This document shows positions 8,547 through 16,532 of a DNA stretch of 59,214 nucleotides, one piece after another (position 1 is the stretch's first letter; each line of letters starts with the position of its first letter). The stretch is from Acidobacteriota bacterium (GTDB lineage: Bacteria; Acidobacteriota; Terriglobia; Acidiferrales; UBA7541): contig JABCZG010000029.1 of NCBI GenBank assembly GCA_013289835.1, positions 1 through 59,214 of the forward strand. The letters run 5' to 3'. A model generated the notes under the pieces. It was given only the letters and a program-made list of their open reading frames with translations, ran no database searches and was not told the DNA's origin. The translations under genes were made by a program, and so were the position numbers.

Positions 8547-9107
8547 TCAGGCCCGCGCCTTGTCGATCATCTCGTCCCATATGCCTTTGGATCTGAGGAT
8601 AATCTCGACGAGTTCGCGCGCCGCTCCTTTGCCCCCGTCGGCCTTGGTCGTGTAATGCGCGGCCCGGCGAACCTCCGCGGTAGCGTTGTGGACAGCGACC
8701 GCCAGTCCCACGCGCTTCATCACCATCAGGTCCGGCAGGTCATCTCCCAGATAGGCGACTTCCGATTCGGCCGCGCCGGTCTTGCGCAAAACATCTTCGT
8801 AAGCGGCGATTTTGTGTCCCTGCTTTTCGTAAACAAATTCAATGTCCAGCTCTTTGCAGCGTCGGCGCAGCGCGGCGCTGCCGCGTCCAGTGATGACGCC
8901 GGTGCGCAATCCAGCCGTCACCGCCAGCGTCAGCCCCTGGCCATCGTGTGCGTCAAACGTTTTGCTCTCAAGCGCGGAGCCATCGGACTGCGACAGCAGT
9001 GTCACGCTGCCGTCCGTAAGTGTGCCATCCACGTCCATGAGGACAACGCGAATCTGTTTCGCGCGCCTCGCCAATTTTGTTGGAACCTTTTTTCCACGCT
9101 TGGCCAA
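8547..9107 (-). CDS. kdsC: 3-deoxy-D-manno-octulosonate 8-phosphate phosphatase (HAD family)
   Basis: A 186-residue cytoplasmic phosphatase that removes phosphate from Kdo-8-P, the third step of Kdo synthesis. HAD motifs are visible: motif I VVLMDVDGTLTDG (nucleophile and acid Asp), motif II GVITGRGS, a Lys in YEKQGHK, and motif IV YLGDDLPDL. The small size without a large cap fits the tetrameric KdsC type. I choose the TTG at 9107, with GAGGAG six bases upstream, over an ATG at 9212: the longer version would overlap kdsD and translate an interspersed repeat (AETQRTQRKTQRR) that is not part of the family. Confidence 0.93.
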   Translation of the reverse strand: MAKRGKKVPTKLARRAKQIRVVLMDVDGTLTDGSVTLLSQSDGSALESKTFDAHDGQGLTLAVTAGLRTGVITGRGSAALRRRCKELDIEFVYEKQGHKIAAYEDVLRKTGAAESEVAYLGDDLPDLMVMKRVGLAVAVHNATAEVRRAAHYTTKADGGKGAARELVEIILRSKGIWDEMIDKARA

Positions 9108-9117
9108 TGCCGTCTCC

Positions 9118-9168
9118 TCTTTTCTTCTCTGCGTCTTTCTCTGTGTTCTCTGCGTCTCTGCGTTATCC
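9118..9168. repeat. Low-complexity interspersed repeat (TCTCTGCGTC type)
   Basis: A run built from repeated TCTCTGCGTC / TCTCTGTG units fills the gap between kdsD and kdsC. On the minus strand it translates as AETQRTQRKTQRR, a peptide signature I remember as recurring, as an artefact, at the starts of predicted proteins in many genomes. It lies just before the kdsC ribosome binding site, so it forms part of the leader of kdsC in a polycistronic message. Confidence 0.7.
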
Positions 9169-9190
9169 TTGCTCTTCTCCCACTTCAGCC

Positions 9191-10150
9191 CTACATCAAC
9201 TCCAACGTCCACAGATCATGCAAATGCACCACCCCAAGCACTCCCTGCGCCTCATCCACCACCACAATCGAAGTGATCTTGCGCTTCTCCATCAAGTTCA
9301 ACGCCTCACTTGCCAGCAGATGCGGGCCAATCGTCTGCGGATTCTTCGTCATGCCATCCGCCGCGCTCATCTCCAGCACCGCCCCGCGATGCTTCTCCAT
9401 CAATCGCCTCAAATCGCCGTCCGTCAAAATCCCCGCTAATCGGCCGTCCGGTTCTAATACAGTGGTCATCCCCAATTTCTTTGCCGACATTTCGTGAAAC
9501 ACATCCGGCATCGGCGTATCCTTCGAAACATGCGGCAGCGCCTCGCCTGCATGCATCAGGTGCTCGACGCGCAATAACTTCTTCCCGAGCCGTCCCCCAG
9601 GATGCAGCGCCGCAAAATCGTCATGGCGAAAATTGCGCCGCTCCAACAACGAAACCGCCAGCGCGTCGCCCACGGCCATCGCCACGGTGGTGCTCGCTGT
9701 CGGCGCCAAATTCAGCGAGCAAGCTTCCTCTTTCACGCTCACGTCCAGCACCACGTCGCTGGCCTCGGCGATCGTCGACTGCGGCTTACCGGTCAGCGTC
9801 ACCAGCGGCATCTCCAGCCGCTTCAACGCTTCCAGCAGACGAATAATCTCTTCGGTTTCGCCCCCGTAAGACACCGCCAGCATCGCATCGCCGCGCGCAA
9901 GCATTCCCAAATCCCCATGTAGCGCCTCCGCGGCGTGCAGAAAAAACGACGGCGTCCCCGTGCTGGACAATGTCGCCGAAATTTTCCGGCCGATCAATCC
10001 AGATTTGCCCATGCCAGTAACGACAGCACGGCCTTTGCAGGCGAACAAGAGATCCACCGCTTTTTCGAAGCTCGCGTCCAGCCGCGCGAGAACATCCTGT
10101 ATCGCCTGCGCTTCGATCTTGAGCACGCGCCGCGCTGTATCGAGGCTCAT
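9191..10150 (-). CDS. kdsD: Arabinose-5-phosphate isomerase (SIS plus two CBS domains)
   Basis: A 319-residue enzyme converting ribulose-5-phosphate to arabinose-5-phosphate, the first committed step to Kdo. The SIS domain occupies about residues 30-170 (VVTGMGKSGLIGRKISATL, then FLHAAEALHGDLG and AVSYGGETEEI). LHPGGRLGKKLL leads to two CBS domains (about 205-319, with GILTDGDLRRLME and GVVHLHDLW). The ATG at 10150 overlaps the kdsA stop (ATGA) and has GGAG about eight bases upstream, so translation is coupled to kdsA; an ATG four codons earlier is less likely. Confidence 0.95.
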   Translation of the reverse strand: MSLDTARRVLKIEAQAIQDVLARLDASFEKAVDLLFACKGRAVVTGMGKSGLIGRKISATLSSTGTPSFFLHAAEALHGDLGMLARGDAMLAVSYGGETEEIIRLLEALKRLEMPLVTLTGKPQSTIAEASDVVLDVSVKEEACSLNLAPTASTTVAMAVGDALAVSLLERRNFRHDDFAALHPGGRLGKKLLRVEHLMHAGEALPHVSKDTPMPDVFHEMSAKKLGMTTVLEPDGRLAGILTDGDLRRLMEKHRGAVLEMSAADGMTKNPQTIGPHLLASEALNLMEKRKITSIVVVDEAQGVLGVVHLHDLWTLELM

Positions 10151-10986
10151 TGCGCGCTCCAACGGCGGACCATCGCACTCAATTCTTTCAATTTCGCCAG
10201 CAGAGCAGGGAGCTGCGCGAGCGGCAGGGCATTCGCACCGTCCGACAGCGCCGCCGCGGGATTGTCATGCGTCTCCAAAAAAATCCCATCCACACCCGCC
10301 GCCACTCCCGCGCGCGCCAGCGGCTCGATAAACTCCGGCTGGCCCCCGCTGGCGTGCCCCTGACCGCCCGGAAGCTGTATGGAATGCGTCACGTCAAAAA
10401 CAACGGGATAACCTGTTTTTTGCATGACCGGAAACGATCGCATATCCACCACAAGATTCTGGTAGCCAAACGAAGCCCCGCGCTCCGTCAAAATAATCTT
10501 AGTATTCCCAGTGCTGGCGACCTTCTCCGCAACATTCCCCATGTCCCACGGCGAGAGAAACTGCGCCTTCTTCACGTTGACGATTCGCCCCGTCTTCCCC
10601 GCAGCCAGCAACAGCTCCGTCTGCCGCGCCAGAAACGCCGGAATTTGCAGCACGTCGCAAACCTCAGCCGCCGGCTCGGCTTGCGATGGCTCATGAATAT
10701 CGCTAAGAATCGGCAGCTTCAAATCGGCTTTGATTTTGCCGAGAATGCGCAAGCCTTCCTTTGCTCCTGGTCCGCGAAAAGCCTTGCCCGATGTGCGATT
10801 GGCCTTGTCATAGGAAGCCTTAAAAATGTACGGCACTCCCGCATCGGCCGCGACCTTCGCAACTTTCTCCGCCATCATCCGCGCGTGCGCCTCGCTCTCA
10901 ATCACGCACGGTCCGGCAATCAGAAAAAGAGGATTGCCGCCGCCGAGGCGCAGAGACCCAAGTGCAATTTCGCGTGTCGTGCTCAT
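10147..10986 (-). CDS. kdsA: Kdo-8-phosphate synthase, metal-dependent type
   Basis: A 279-residue aldolase that condenses arabinose-5-phosphate with phosphoenolpyruvate. The N-terminal AGPCVIES carries the Cys that binds metal in the Aquifex-type (class II) enzymes, where the E. coli enzyme has Asn; other ligand regions are THSIQLPGG, FLETHDNP and LSDGANALP. PYIFKASYDKANRTS and QIPAFLARQTELL are standard. So a metal-requiring enzyme is predicted. It lies 63 bases after pyrG on the same strand and overlaps kdsD by four bases. Confidence 0.96.
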   Translation of the reverse strand: MSTTREIALGSLRLGGGNPLFLIAGPCVIESEAHARMMAEKVAKVAADAGVPYIFKASYDKANRTSGKAFRGPGAKEGLRILGKIKADLKLPILSDIHEPSQAEPAAEVCDVLQIPAFLARQTELLLAAGKTGRIVNVKKAQFLSPWDMGNVAEKVASTGNTKIILTERGASFGYQNLVVDMRSFPVMQKTGYPVVFDVTHSIQLPGGQGHASGGQPEFIEPLARAGVAAGVDGIFLETHDNPAAALSDGANALPLAQLPALLAKLKELSAMVRRWSAQ

Positions 10987-11049
10987 TCTGGATATCGTAG
11001 ATGCAGCAAGAGTCTTAGGCTACGCAGCTAGCGTTGCGTTTGCAACGGT

Positions 11050-12720
11050 TTACGCAGTCACGTGAGGGGCCACGCGAGCGGCCTGGGCGTGCGCCGGTTC
11101 AGTGGCTGGGCGCATTTTGTTTTTTTTATTTTCCAATGCCGCGCCGATGAACGCCGCAAAGAGCGGGTGCGGCTCAAGCGGCTTGGATTTGAATTCCGGA
11201 TGGAACTGGCAGCCGAGGAACCACGGGTGCTCTGGCGCCTCGACGATCTCCACGTAATTTTCGTCGGGCGTGCGTCCAGTAATGCGCAAGCCAGCAGCGA
11301 CCAGCGCCTTCTCGTAATCGCGATTAAATTCATAGCGATGCCGGTGGCGCTCACTGATCTCCAGCTTTCCGTATGCCTTGTGCGCAAACGATCCGGGAAC
11401 CAGCTTGCAAGGCCACGCTCCCAGCCGCATAGTCCCGCCCATTTCATCTACCCCGAGCAACTCGCGCAGCTTATAAATGACGCGATGCGGCGTCTGCGGA
11501 TCGAATTCCGTGCTGTCCGCCTGCTTCAATCCCGCCACATCGCGCGCATACTCAATGGTGGCGCACTGCATCCCCAGGCAAATCCCGAAAAACGGCACCT
11601 TGTGTTCGCGCGCGTACTGAATGGTGTACACCATCCCCTGAATCCCGCGCTTCCCAAAACCGCCGGGAACGAGAATGCCATCGTAACCGTGCAGACGCGC
11701 CTCTGCCGTCGCCGGAGAATCAATCTCCTCCGCCTCAATCCACTCCAAAACCGTTTTGTGATTGTGCGCCAGACCGCCGTGCAGCAAGGCTTCGCGCAAA
11801 CTCTTATAAGCATCTTCCAGCTGCACGTACTTGCCGACCACCGCGATCCGCGCTTCCCCCGCCGGATGATGCATGCGCTGCACCAAGTCCAACCAAGGCT
11901 TCATGTTGGACGGATTGTCCTTCAGCTTCAGCAGCCGCAAAATTTGCGCGTCCAATCCTTCTTTGCTCAGCTCCGCAGGCACCGCGTATATCGTGTCCAC
12001 ATCTTCCATCGAAATAACGCACGCTTCCGCCACGTTGCAGAACAGCGCAATCTTCTTCTTTAGTTCGCTCGGGATGTGGTGATCGCTGCGGCACAGTAGA
12101 ATGTCCGGCTGAATCCCAATGCTCAGCATTTCCTTGACGCTGTGCTGCGTAGGTTTGGTTTTCAGCTCGCCAGCCGCGGCAATGAACGGAACCAGCGTGA
12201 CATGTACAAAAAGCGTATTCTCCGCGCCCAACTCCAGCCGCATCTGGCGAATCGCTTCGAGGAAGGGAAGCGACTCGATGTCGCCGACGGTCCCACCAAT
12301 CTCCACGATAACCACATCCACGCCATCCGAAACCTTCCTGATGGTGGCTTTGATCTCGTCAGTAACGTGCGGGATGACCTGCACGGTTTTTCCCAGATAA
12401 TCGCCGCGCCGCTCTTTGGTCAGGATCGTTTCGTAAATGCGGCCGGTGGTCCAGTTATTGTCGCGGGAAAGTTTGGCGTGCGTGAAGCGCTCGTAGTGCC
12501 CCAGATCGAGGTCCGTCTCCGCGCCGTCTTCGGTCACAAACACTTCACCGTGCTGGAAAGGGCTCATGGTGCCCGGATCCACGTTCAGGTACGGATCGCA
12601 TTTCTGCAGGGTGACTTTGAAACCGCGACTTTCGAGGAGACAACCTATCGAGGAGGCTGCTACGCCTTTTCCCAGTGAGGAAACAACTCCGCCGGTTACA
12701 AAAATATATTTTGGCGCCAT
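11050..12720 (-). CDS. pyrG: CTP synthase
   Basis: A 556-residue enzyme that aminates UTP to CTP with glutamine. The synthetase domain starts directly with KYIFVTGGVVSSLGKG and contains GGTVGDIES; the glutaminase domain begins near residue 290 (RIAVVGKYVQLEDAY) with the nucleophile in FGICLGMQ and the His/Glu in CQFHPEFKS. The ATG at 12720 is fixed by homology; the open frame to 12816 has no family counterpart. The leader is about 55 bases from the predicted promoter. CTP is a substrate of KdsB, which accounts for the link to the Kdo genes downstream. The last about 25 residues are a nonconserved tail. Confidence 0.97.
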   Translation of the reverse strand: MAPKYIFVTGGVVSSLGKGVAASSIGCLLESRGFKVTLQKCDPYLNVDPGTMSPFQHGEVFVTEDGAETDLDLGHYERFTHAKLSRDNNWTTGRIYETILTKERRGDYLGKTVQVIPHVTDEIKATIRKVSDGVDVVIVEIGGTVGDIESLPFLEAIRQMRLELGAENTLFVHVTLVPFIAAAGELKTKPTQHSVKEMLSIGIQPDILLCRSDHHIPSELKKKIALFCNVAEACVISMEDVDTIYAVPAELSKEGLDAQILRLLKLKDNPSNMKPWLDLVQRMHHPAGEARIAVVGKYVQLEDAYKSLREALLHGGLAHNHKTVLEWIEAEEIDSPATAEARLHGYDGILVPGGFGKRGIQGMVYTIQYAREHKVPFFGICLGMQCATIEYARDVAGLKQADSTEFDPQTPHRVIYKLRELLGVDEMGGTMRLGAWPCKLVPGSFAHKAYGKLEISERHRHRYEFNRDYEKALVAAGLRITGRTPDENYVEIVEAPEHPWFLGCQFHPEFKSKPLEPHPLFAAFIGAALENKKNKMRPATEPAHAQAARVAPHVTA

Positions 12721-13138
12721 CCTTATAGCCCGCGTTTCTGCGCCGGGCTTGTTTGCCCTCCACAGGATTGACGTACATACAATTATGGTCGGAACCCGCC
12801 CTTCTGTCAAATGCAACTCTTCGCGCTCGTAAAACGGAATTTTTTCTGCCCGCCCGAGCGAAACCTTTTTTCCGGGAACGGGTTGGTAGCAAACGGGGAA
12901 TATCTATTGAGGAGTGACGGTATTCCTGGATGGCGGAGCGCGCGCAATTCCAACACTGTTGCAGTGCAGGAAAAGGCGCGCTCAAAAAGAAACCGTTACC
13001 GCGGGAATTGCCATCTAATAAATTCGAACCTTCGCTTTGCGCCTCGAATCGGCCCTTCGCATTTGAAAAGCGGGCCGGCGTTTGGTCCCCGCAACGCGCA
13101 AGAGTTCGGAGTGGTTCATTCGCAAGTGGGAAGGGGAA
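12721..13138. other. Divergent intergenic region between pyrG and a secreted-protein gene
   Basis: The left part holds the pyrG promoter (12782-12810, minus). The rest, upstream of the plus-strand gene at 13139, contains no RNA gene or repeat that I can recognise. A GAAGGGG ribosome binding site ends a few bases before 13139. Confidence 0.5.
12782..12810 (-). promoter_or_regulatory. Sigma-70-type promoter of pyrG
   Basis: On the minus strand TTGACA (12810-12805) is followed after exactly 17 bases by CATAAT (12787-12782). This is a near-consensus housekeeping promoter, about 60 bases before the pyrG ATG. Confidence 0.7.
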
Positions 13139-13606
13139 ATGAAACTGACTATTCGAAATGTAGGTGTACCTCTCATGCTCGCCAGCGCGCTGGCATTTTG
13201 CCTTTCCGCTGCCGCGCAACAAACTGCATCATCCAGTGCGCAGCAGCTGCAATCCTATGATCTCAGGCGGGAAGTCTCGCTCGTTGGAAAGGTCGTTAAA
13301 TTCGACGCGGCTTCCGGCGTCGCGCCGATGGGTGCGCACGTACTTGTTCAGACTGGGTCCGGCCAGGTGGATGTCCACCTCGGTAACGCCAAAGTGCTCC
13401 AGTCCAGTCATTTTGAATTGAACCCAGGCGACAGTGTCCGCATTGTTGGCGAAAACCTCGCCTTCAGCGGCGGCACGATCTTCGCCGCTCGCGTCGTCCA
13501 AAAAGGCAACCAGGCAGTCATCGTCCGTAATGAAAAAGGCGCTCCCAAAATAGTGGGCGGAACTCTATCGCCGGAACAAACCGAAGCTCTACGAGGTGTG
13601 CGATGA
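13139..13606 (+). CDS. Small secreted protein, first of a coupled pair
   Basis: A 155-residue exported protein. Signal peptide: VGVPLMLASALAFCLSAAAQ, cleavage near residue 27. The mature part (VSLVGKVVKF, GAHVLVQTGSGQVDVHLG, GDSVRIVGENL, FAARVVQKGNQAVIVRN) has the short alternating strands of an OB-fold, which is inference only. No enzyme motif is visible. The start at 13139 follows GAAGGGG; an open frame back to 13082 has no such site. It overlaps the next gene by four bases (ATGA), so both products probably act together in the envelope. Confidence 0.8.
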   Translation: MKLTIRNVGVPLMLASALAFCLSAAAQQTASSSAQQLQSYDLRREVSLVGKVVKFDAASGVAPMGAHVLVQTGSGQVDVHLGNAKVLQSSHFELNPGDSVRIVGENLAFSGGTIFAARVVQKGNQAVIVRNEKGAPKIVGGTLSPEQTEALRGVR

Positions 13607-15198
13607 AGCGCCTGCTCTTGGTTCTCGCTTCAGCAGCGGCTCTTTGGAGCGCCGCCTGCAGCAGCGGCGGCGGCACAACTGTGCTCCCGCCTCCCGCGGG
13701 CAAGTTTAGTAATTCCAGCTTGAACGGCACCTACGCGTTCGTGAGTAACGGGGAAGTCGCCACCAGCGGCGGCACCGGGGTTCTCGCCCGCACCGGTAGT
13801 TTCACCGCGGATGGAAGCGGCGGGATCATGGCGGGCGGCGTCGAAGACACGGTGACCCAGTCGGGCACTGGAACTCTCGTCAACCCGGACCTCACCATCA
13901 CCGGCGGCGGCTATTCTGTCGGCGCGGACGGACGCGGATCGCTAACACTGAATATTTCGGGGCTCAGTCCGACCACCATTACCTTTGGGATCGTGCTCAC
14001 CTCTACGGGCGGCGGCCTCCTGATCGATGAGACCTTTACCAACACGCAAGCTTCCACCGGCAGCGGAAATTTCTTTAAACAGACAACGGCCGATTTTACG
14101 AACCCTGTTCTCCCGACAGTTGCCACCTACGTTTTCGATTTCTTTGGCCTCGATGGAACCGGGGCTCCGGCCTCTCTGGTCGGCGAATTCACGGCAGGCA
14201 GTGGATCCGTTTCGGCGGGATTCGAGGACGTTAATGATAACTTTACGCTCACGAACGGCAACATTGCGGCCGGGGGAACGCTTGTTGCGGATCCCGCTGC
14301 CCCTGCAACTCTGACGAGCAATGGCCGCGGCCTCGCGACCATCGCCGGTGAGCAGTACTATTTCTATGTGGTGGATACGACGCGAATCCGCTTCATAAGC
14401 ATTAGCGGCGGGGTGATGCTTACCGGCGATGCCGTTGTCCAGACCAACCCGCCGGCCAGCCTCAGCAATGGGTTTGCGTTCCTCGTTGCTGGGAGTTCCG
14501 CTCTCGGGGGACTAACCCGGGCAGGCCGGTTCTCTGCCAACGGCACGGCCGTCACCAATGTCCTCGTGGACACCAATAATAATGGTTCCTTTGTGCAAAC
14601 CTCGGGAGCTACCCAAGCCAGCGTAACAATGGACCCCGCAAACCCTGGCCGTGGAACGGTCACTTTCCTTGGTAACGGGCTCGGAACACCTTTCACTTTT
14701 GTTTTTTACTTGAGCTCCGCCACGTCTGGCGTAATTCAGGAGACAACTCAAGCGAATGGATTGGTGGCAGCGGTTGCCGACGGCACCATCGGCGGCCAAA
14801 CCGGGAATCCGTTCTCCAGCTCCAACATCACCGGCACTTACGCCTTAAACTGGACCGGTCTCAGCCTGCAGTCCGGGGTCGCTGACGAAGAGGACGTGGT
14901 CGGCCAAGTGACCGCCTCAAATCTTGCTCTTACGGGCGCTGCGGACATTTTCCAGTTCCAGAACGTCAACGGTCCGCAAACCGACAACGCCGTCACCGGT
15001 TCGATTCTGTTTAACGGTGGCGACGGCACGGGCGGGGATGGGAAGCGAAGCACGATGGCGGTCACACTGACCAAGAACGGCCAGGCAACCACCGTCAATT
15101 TCGTAGTCTACTTCATCAATCCACAATTGGCCCTCTTCGCGAACACCAGCACCAGCTCGACGCGCATCGTCGCTGGAGCCTTGGAGTTGCAGCCATAG
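13603..15198 (+). CDS. Repetitive surface lipoprotein, second of a coupled pair
   Basis: A 531-residue protein with a lipoprotein-like signal (LLLVLASAAALWSAACSSGGG; Cys at 22). The rest is Gly/Thr/Ser-rich and consists of about three similar beta-rich repeats beginning with phrases like LNGTYAFVSNGE (about 44), NGFAFLVAGSS (about 289) and ITGTYALNWTG (about 409), each followed by a GxFTADGSG-like turn. Such proteins are common in acidobacterial genomes; no function is known to me. It is followed by a strong terminator at 15240. Confidence 0.8.
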   Translation: MKRLLLVLASAAALWSAACSSGGGTTVLPPPAGKFSNSSLNGTYAFVSNGEVATSGGTGVLARTGSFTADGSGGIMAGGVEDTVTQSGTGTLVNPDLTITGGGYSVGADGRGSLTLNISGLSPTTITFGIVLTSTGGGLLIDETFTNTQASTGSGNFFKQTTADFTNPVLPTVATYVFDFFGLDGTGAPASLVGEFTAGSGSVSAGFEDVNDNFTLTNGNIAAGGTLVADPAAPATLTSNGRGLATIAGEQYYFYVVDTTRIRFISISGGVMLTGDAVVQTNPPASLSNGFAFLVAGSSALGGLTRAGRFSANGTAVTNVLVDTNNNGSFVQTSGATQASVTMDPANPGRGTVTFLGNGLGTPFTFVFYLSSATSGVIQETTQANGLVAAVADGTIGGQTGNPFSSSNITGTYALNWTGLSLQSGVADEEDVVGQVTASNLALTGAADIFQFQNVNGPQTDNAVTGSILFNGGDGTGGDGKRSTMAVTLTKNGQATTVNFVVYFINPQLALFANTSTSSTRIVAGALELQP

Positions 15199-15239
15199 CA
15201 CGGTCCTAATCTCCAACCAGTTTCTCTTTCTGATATCGG

Positions 15240-15273
15240 CCGCCCGGCGGAGTCCCCGCCGGGCGGTGATGTT
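15240..15273 (+). terminator. Intrinsic terminator of the lipoprotein gene
   Basis: CCGCCCGGCGG (15240-15250) pairs perfectly with CCGCCGGGCGG (15256-15266) around a five-base loop and is followed by a T-rich stretch (TGATGTTTT). Confidence 0.8.
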
Positions 15274-15417
15274 TTCCTTGATTTTTCCCACGGCAGCGAT
15301 ACAACATTTCTCAGGTAATTCTGCACCGGCCCCGAGGTCGTTACTCGAACTCTCTTCTCACGCACTCTCTCGTGCGTACCCGCAGGTCAGAATACGCTGC
15401 AGTAAGTCCTGTAGAAG

Positions 15418-15495
15418 CAACACTTACAGGCCGTCCGTAAGTGTTGAAACCAAAAGACTTACGGAAATATTAAGTTCTTTATAATCAACACTTAC
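15418..15495. repeat. Three CAACACTTAC motifs, two forming a palindrome
   Basis: CAACACTTAC at 15418-15427 faces its exact reverse complement at 15437-15446 (nine-base spacer), and a third direct copy lies at 15486-15495. A half-similar GACTTACGG sits between them at about 15456. This could be a regulator-binding array or a hairpin. The gene it would serve is unclear, as both flanking genes converge here. Confidence 0.55.
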
Positions 15496-15554
15496 AAAAA
15501 CCGGGGGGGCCCATCTCCCAGTCCCAAAATGGGAATCCGGCCTTCAAAGCTGAT

Positions 15555-16295
15555 TCAGTGTTGAGCCTGTAGCAGTTTCTCTACCCGCTCCACGTCTTCC
15601 GGAACATCCACACTCACCGCATCGTGCTCCACTTCCGCCACGCGAATCTTCCACCCGTTTTCCATCCATCTCAATTGTTCGAGCTGCTCAATCCGCTCCA
15701 GCTCACCCTGCGGAAGAGTCGCATACTCGAGCAGCGCCTCCCGCTGGAAAACATAAAGCCCCAGATGCTTGAGGTGGCGAACCAGGGTTTTGCTCGCAGT
15801 ATCCCGCACCCACGGAATTGGCGCCCGCGAAAAGTACAGCGCATTCCCATCGAAATCCAGCACTGTCTTCACCACATTGGGATCCATGATATCGCCCGGA
15901 GTCTTGATCGGCGTAGCCACCGTGCTGATTGAAGCCACAGGCTCTTCCAGCAGGGAAGCGACCGCCGTATCCACCGCTGCAGGGTCAAGCAGCGGCTCGT
16001 CCCCCTGTACGTTCACGAAAATGTCGCCTTCCACGTGGGCTGCAACTTCTGCAACGCGCTCCGTGCCAGTGCGATGATCCGTGCGAGTCATGCGCGCCTC
16101 GCCGCCGAACGCCTCCACGGCCTTCACGATGCGTTCGTCATCCGTGGCGACAATCACTTGGTTGGCCTGCTTTGCCAGCTTGGCGCGTTCGTACACCCGC
16201 TGGATCATCGGCTTACCGGCCAGCTGCACAAGCGGTTTGCCCGGCAACCTCGTCGAACCGTAGCGGGCGGGAATGACGACCACGACCTTTGCCAA
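15555..16295 (-). CDS. kdsB: 3-deoxy-manno-octulosonate cytidylyltransferase (CMP-Kdo synthetase)
   Basis: A 246-residue cytoplasmic enzyme that activates Kdo with CTP, releasing pyrophosphate. The nucleotide-binding start VVVIPARYGSTRLPGKPL, then QVIVATDD, HRTGTERVAE, VNVQGDEPL and YFSRAPIPW are all family landmarks. I choose the TTG at 16295 with GAGGAG six bases upstream; the more distant start (TTG at 16316) would put that ribosome binding site inside the gene. It is apart from the other kds genes, separated by the plus-strand lipoprotein pair. Confidence 0.95.
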   Translation of the reverse strand: MAKVVVVIPARYGSTRLPGKPLVQLAGKPMIQRVYERAKLAKQANQVIVATDDERIVKAVEAFGGEARMTRTDHRTGTERVAEVAAHVEGDIFVNVQGDEPLLDPAAVDTAVASLLEEPVASISTVATPIKTPGDIMDPNVVKTVLDFDGNALYFSRAPIPWVRDTASKTLVRHLKHLGLYVFQREALLEYATLPQGELERIEQLEQLRWMENGWKIRVAEVEHDAVSVDVPEDVERVEKLLQAQH

Positions 16296-16449
16296 GCGTA
16301 TCTCCTCTTTCTTCAAATCACTCGGAATAACCGCTCTTCGGGCTCAGTCTAACCCAGCGAGGGAGGCTCCCGTGCGGCGATGCTACCACAGGCCACTCGC
16401 TCAGGCGGATGCCTCAGAGTGTGCGATATTGCACATCAAGGAATTGCGC

Positions 16450-16477
16450 TTGTGTTCAGAAAACTGAGTGGTAGAAT
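16450..16477 (+). promoter_or_regulatory. Probable promoter of the VWFA gene pair
   Basis: TTGTGT (16450-16455), 16 bases, TAGAAT (16472-16477). It lies about 55 bases before the GTG start at 16533. The -35 box is only partly consensus. Confidence 0.45.
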
Positions 16478-16532
16478 CCCTCTCAGTCCGAGTCGCGCGG
16501 CCGTCCCGGCAGGTCGGGATGATGGGGGTGCC

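Larger units (their letters stand above)
15199..15554. other. Intergenic region with terminator and short palindromic motifs
   Basis: Between the convergent lipoprotein gene and kdsB. It holds the terminator at 15240-15273, a cluster of three CAACACTTAC motifs (15418-15495), and an AT-rich tract near 15462-15487. No open frame looks real. Confidence 0.5.

Noticed and set aside
15530..15560. Terminator for kdsB in the GGGGGGGCCC tract
   Set aside because: The TCCCA/TGGGA pairing is short and no T-tract follows on the correct strand.
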